DNA of 8,460 nt. Source: Rhodospirillaceae bacterium (GTDB lineage Bacteria; Pseudomonadota; Alphaproteobacteria; SP197). The notes below the pieces were generated by a model that had not been told where the DNA came from, ran no database searches, and saw nothing but the letters and a program-made list of their open reading frames with translations. Position numbers and translations under genes: made by a program. Each line of letters starts with the position of its first letter. The stretch's first letter is position 1. Location: NCBI GenBank assembly GCA_018700655.1, contig JABIUG010000256.1, positions 1 through 8,460 on the forward strand, written 5' to 3'. Positions 6,164 through 8,460 of this stretch are shown piece by piece.

Positions 6164-7883
6164 CGGCGTTGCCTTCGGCAACAGGAAGTTCGGGCAGTAC
6201 GCCATCGCGCGGCGCAATACCCGCGATCGGGCCGATCCGGGAGATGATCCGTCCGACCGTGGGTGCGGCGGTCCAACCGCCGGTCGCATAGCCGTAGCTT
6301 GCTTCGATGCCCTGGGGTTCATCGATCGAAACCAGAATGACGTAGCGGGGATCATCGATCGGGAACGCCGCAGCGAACGACGACAGCAATCTGTCTTCGG
6401 CATAACCACCGGCGGAATCGAGCTTCTCGGCTGTGCCGGTTTTGCCGCCGATCAGATAACCATCAACCTGCGCCTTGCGCCCGCTGCCATATTCGACAAC
6501 CAGGTGGGTCAAGAGCCGCAGCGTGTTGGAGGTCTCCTCGGAGATCACACGTGTACCGGGAGGCGGCAAGTCAGACTGCCATTCCAGCACGGTCGGCTGA
6601 TAGAGCGTGCCGCCGTTGACCATCGCCGCCAACGCGGAGGCTGCCTGGATCGGGGTCACCGCGATGCCGTGACCAAAGCCGATCGTCATCGTGTTGATTT
6701 CGCGCCAGGTCGAGGGATAGATCGGATCACCGACTTCCGGCAGCTCGATCTCCGAAGGCATCATCAGCCCGATCCGGCGCAGGAATTCCTGCTGGCCGTC
6801 GGCACCGACATCCATCGCCATCCGTGCGGCGCCGATGTTGGACGAATAGACCAGAATTTCCGGCAGCGAGAGCCAGCGATTTTTCGGCTTGTAGTCGCGG
6901 ATCGTGAAACGCGCGACACGCAGCGGCTCCGACGCGTCATAGCCGCTCGACAGATCGACCAGACCGGCTTCCAGAGCCATACCCGCAGTGAAGACCTTGA
7001 AGATCGAACCCAATTCATAAACACCCAGCGTCGCCCGGTTGAAGCGGGCCTCATCTTGGGAGTCTCCGGCATGATTGGGATCAAAATCAGGCAGGGAGAC
7101 CATGGCCATGACTTCGCCGGTATGGACATCAAGCACGATGCCCGTCCCGCCAAGGGCGCTGAACGTCTCGATCGTCGCGGCAAGCTCCTCGCGCACAACC
7201 TGTTGAAACCGAACATCGAGCGACAGCGCCAGGGGCTCACCGCCTTCGGCCGCGCGCGACTGCAATTCATCTTCCAGGGCCATCTCGGCACCGGCCAGCC
7301 CGATCCGGTCGATATCGGTGAAACCAACCACATGAGAGGTCAGCTGACCCTGGGGATAGACCCGGCGCTCTTCACGCAAGAATTCGAGACCGGGCAAACC
7401 CAACGCATGGATCTCGGCCTGCTGGTTGGGCGTCAGGTTGCGCTTGACCCAGATAAAGCCGCGATCGCTGGCCAGATCTTCTTCCAGTTCTGCGACATCC
7501 AGTGCGGGTAACAGAGCGACCAACGCCAGCGCCGTCTCAGCTGCATCCAGAATGCGACGCGGCTCGGCATAGAGCGAAGCGGTCGGCAGGTTCGTCGCGA
7601 GCAGCACACCGTTGCGGTCGACCACATCGGCACGGCCCAGGGGCGCTGCCGCGCTGGCATCGACCATCGCGGTCTCGAGTGAACCAGGCACGGCCATGAC
7701 TTCGATCAGGCGGCCGCCCACGACGACAAAGGCCGCAAGGAAACACATCGCCAGAACAACCATGCGCGCACGGCAAACGTCAGCCGCCTGTTTGACCGCG
7801 CCTTCAAGCTGCAGGGTCGCGGCGCGCTGGTGGGCACCTGCCTGATAGCCGTCCATGGCCGGGTTTTCGATCATCGCGTTCAT
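6120..7883 (-). CDS. ftsI: FtsI (PBP3), septal peptidoglycan transpeptidase
   Basis: A 587-residue class B penicillin-binding protein that cross-links septal peptidoglycan in the periplasm as FtsW's partner. Residues 1-39 are cytoplasmic and 40-59 are the membrane anchor (MVVLAMCFLAAFVVVGGRLI). The pedestal domain follows, with GRADVVDRNGVLLATNLPTAS at 83-103 (the family RGxIxDRNGxxLA box) and RRVYPQGQLTSHVVGF at 173-188. The transpeptidase domain has all three catalytic motifs: SxxK as SIFK with nucleophile Ser293 and Lys296, SxN as SSN 347-349, and KTGT 481-484. The length matches the family, and the acidic C-terminal stretch (about 565-587) follows the catalytic domain. The ATG at 7883 overlaps the ftsL stop as ATGA. 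I see no clear Shine-Dalgarno sequence before it, so initiation probably depends on ribosomes finishing ftsL. A second in-frame ATG three codons later is possible. The 3' end overlaps murE. Confidence 0.97.
   Translation of the reverse strand: MNAMIENPAMDGYQAGAHQRAATLQLEGAVKQAADVCRARMVVLAMCFLAAFVVVGGRLIEVMAVPGSLETAMVDASAAAPLGRADVVDRNGVLLATNLPTASLYAEPRRILDAAETALALVALLPALDVAELEEDLASDRGFIWVKRNLTPNQQAEIHALGLPGLEFLREERRVYPQGQLTSHVVGFTDIDRIGLAGAEMALEDELQSRAAEGGEPLALSLDVRFQQVVREELAATIETFSALGGTGIVLDVHTGEVMAMVSLPDFDPNHAGDSQDEARFNRATLGVYELGSIFKVFTAGMALEAGLVDLSSGYDASEPLRVARFTIRDYKPKNRWLSLPEILVYSSNIGAARMAMDVGADGQQEFLRRIGLMMPSEIELPEVGDPIYPSTWREINTMTIGFGHGIAVTPIQAASALAAMVNGGTLYQPTVLEWQSDLPPPGTRVISEETSNTLRLLTHLVVEYGSGRKAQVDGYLIGGKTGTAEKLDSAGGYAEDRLLSSFAAAFPIDDPRYVILVSIDEPQGIEASYGYATGGWTAAPTVGRIISRIGPIAGIAPRDGVLPELPVAEGNADEQLEAILAAFSAR
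6140..6163 (-). promoter_or_regulatory. Competing murE translation starts inside the end of ftsI
   Basis: Two plausible murE start codons lie within this stretch. ATG at 6163-6161 follows GAAGG with an eight-base spacer. TTG at 6142-6140 follows GGAGG (6153-6149) with a six-base spacer. The second site has the better ribosome-binding sequence and the better protein alignment, while the first has the better start codon. Both lie upstream of the ftsI stop (6122-6120), so murE is probably coupled to ftsI translation in either case. Confidence 0.6.
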
Positions 7884-8233
7884 GGCTGTGCCAATTCGAG
7901 CGTGACCAGCGTTCCATCGCCCATGATCGCGGTCAGTTCATCACCAGGCTCGGCGACCTTACGCAACGGAACTTCCATCAGAAGTCCCATCTGGCTAATC
8001 GCCATGGGTGCAAGATCAAGATGGCGCTCGGCGAGTTCAGCGAGCCGTTCGGGCCGGCTGAGATAACTCCACTCGGCACGCAGCACATGCGCCGTCTCAC
8101 GACTTTCCGTGATGCCACTCTCCAGGCGCGCCAGATCGTCCTTGAGATCACGTACCTCGTATTTCAACGTAAACGCGGCAACCGCCGAGATCAGCGCCAG
8201 AGCCATCCAGATCACGCCGCCCCTGGCCATCAT
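7880..8233 (-). CDS. ftsL: Cell division protein FtsL
   Basis: A 117-residue single-pass membrane protein in the FtsL position between rsmH and ftsI. Residues 1-6 (MMARGG) are a short cytoplasmic stub. Residues 7-22 (VIWMALALISAVAAFT) form the membrane span. Residues 24-55 are charged, with the heptad-like pattern expected of a coiled coil, and are followed by AEWSYLSRPERLAELAERHL, the conserved core of alphaproteobacterial FtsL. In the known system FtsL pairs with FtsB and, with FtsQ, activates the FtsW-FtsI septal synthase; both partners lie outside this window. The first of two adjacent ATGs (8233, then 8230) was chosen because it forms ATGA with the rsmH stop and has a weak AGGG seven bases upstream. 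The second ATG would remove only one residue. The gene ends in another ATGA overlap, with ftsI. Sequence conservation in this family is low, so context carries part of the call. Confidence 0.92.
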   Translation of the reverse strand: MMARGGVIWMALALISAVAAFTLKYEVRDLKDDLARLESGITESRETAHVLRAEWSYLSRPERLAELAERHLDLAPMAISQMGLLMEVPLRKVAEPGDELTAIMGDGTLVTLELAQP

Positions 8234-8460
8234 GCCGCGGCCCTACATGACGGTGCGGAGGTGCGCACGGCAGCACGCAAGCGGGCCGAGCGCGCCCGCG
8301 CGTTCAGCGCCATCTCGGCGTCGCTGGGCCGTAGGGCCTTGCGTTCGAGAATTCGGAAACTCGGCGCACGCTTATCCTCGACCATCGGGGCATGGCGGCT
8401 CGGATTGGCTCCGCCACCGCTGGGTTCTGCCAGGAACCGCTTGACGATGCGGTCTTCGAG
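8230..8460 (-). CDS. rsmH: RsmH, 16S rRNA m4C1402 methyltransferase (3' end only)
   Basis: This is the C-terminal 76 residues of RsmH (MraW), followed by a TGA at 8232-8230; the rest lies beyond the window edge. RsmH transfers a methyl group from S-adenosylmethionine to N4 of C1402 in 16S rRNA, near the ribosomal P site. The reading frame is open from the first base at 8460. It starts with LEDRIVKRFLAE, the conserved block near the end of the family, continues with KRAPSFRILERKALRPSDAE, and ends with the family's C-terminal signature (here NARARSARLRAA). The SAM-binding domain is not visible. The stop overlaps the ftsL start in ATGA, so the two genes are probably translationally coupled. rsmH directly before ftsL is the standard dcw order, which supports the call. 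The last nine or so residues (TSAPSCRAAA) look like a free, non-conserved tail. Confidence 0.95.
   Translation of the reverse strand, partial: LEDRIVKRFLAEPSGGGANPSRHAPMVEDKRAPSFRILERKALRPSDAEMALNARARSARLRAAVRTSAPSCRAAA

Noticed and set aside
6164..6409. Upstream extension of murE by 82 codons
   Set aside because: The extension lies within the ftsI coding region, is rich in Arg/Ser/Pro in a way typical of a shadow frame, and has no counterpart in MurE. Starts at 6163 or 6142 fit the family.
5736..7511. Long plus-strand open frame (591 codons) antisense to ftsI and murE
   Set aside because: It lies opposite two well-supported genes with intact catalytic motifs. Its translation is rich in Arg, Gly, Gln and Asp and shows no recognisable domain. 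Long antisense frames are expected in GC-rich coding DNA.

Overview
The window is an internal segment of a bacterial division and cell-wall (dcw) cluster. All eight genes lie on the minus strand, so transcription runs from position 8460 toward position 1. The order is rsmH (3' end only), ftsL, ftsI, murE, murF, mraY, murD, ftsW (5' part only). The DNA is GC-rich. The gene order, the short FtsL with an AEWSYLSRPERL core, and the FtsW N-terminus (FARTDRSVLGRWWW) suggest an alphaproteobacterium, perhaps Rhodospirillales-like. This placement rests on family recognition and no search was run. MurE carries the DNPR motif of meso-diaminopimelate-adding enzymes, which fits a Gram-negative peptidoglycan.

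Layout, in transcription order: rsmH ends in an ATGA overlap with ftsL (8230-8233). ftsL overlaps ftsI by ATGA (7880-7883). The end of ftsI overlaps the start of murE (by 44 bp, or 23 bp if a TTG start is used). murE overlaps murF by ATGA (4670-4673). murF, mraY and murD are separated by 6 and 4 bp. A 20-bp gap separates murD from ftsW. No promoter or terminator was seen between genes, and no stretch over 300 bases lacks a gene. The window looks like part of one translationally coupled operon. It encodes septal transpeptidase (FtsI), a division scaffold subunit (FtsL), three Mur ligases that build UDP-MurNAc-pentapeptide together with the rest of the pathway, the lipid I synthase MraY, and the septal glycosyltransferase FtsW.

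The unusual part is the 3' end of murD. A complete MurD (about 453 residues) continues in frame through a charged linker of about 28 residues. It then enters a 94-residue histone H1-like tail (41 Lys, no acidic residue) made of five 15/16-residue Lys/Ala/Pro repeats. The tail begins with an in-frame ATG (706-704) preceded by a good Shine-Dalgarno sequence (AGAGGGG). The locus may therefore make a MurD-histone fusion, a free H1-like nucleoid protein from an internal start, or both. Repeat units 2 to 5 differ from one another only at synonymous third codon positions, which indicates that the protein sequence of the tail is selected.
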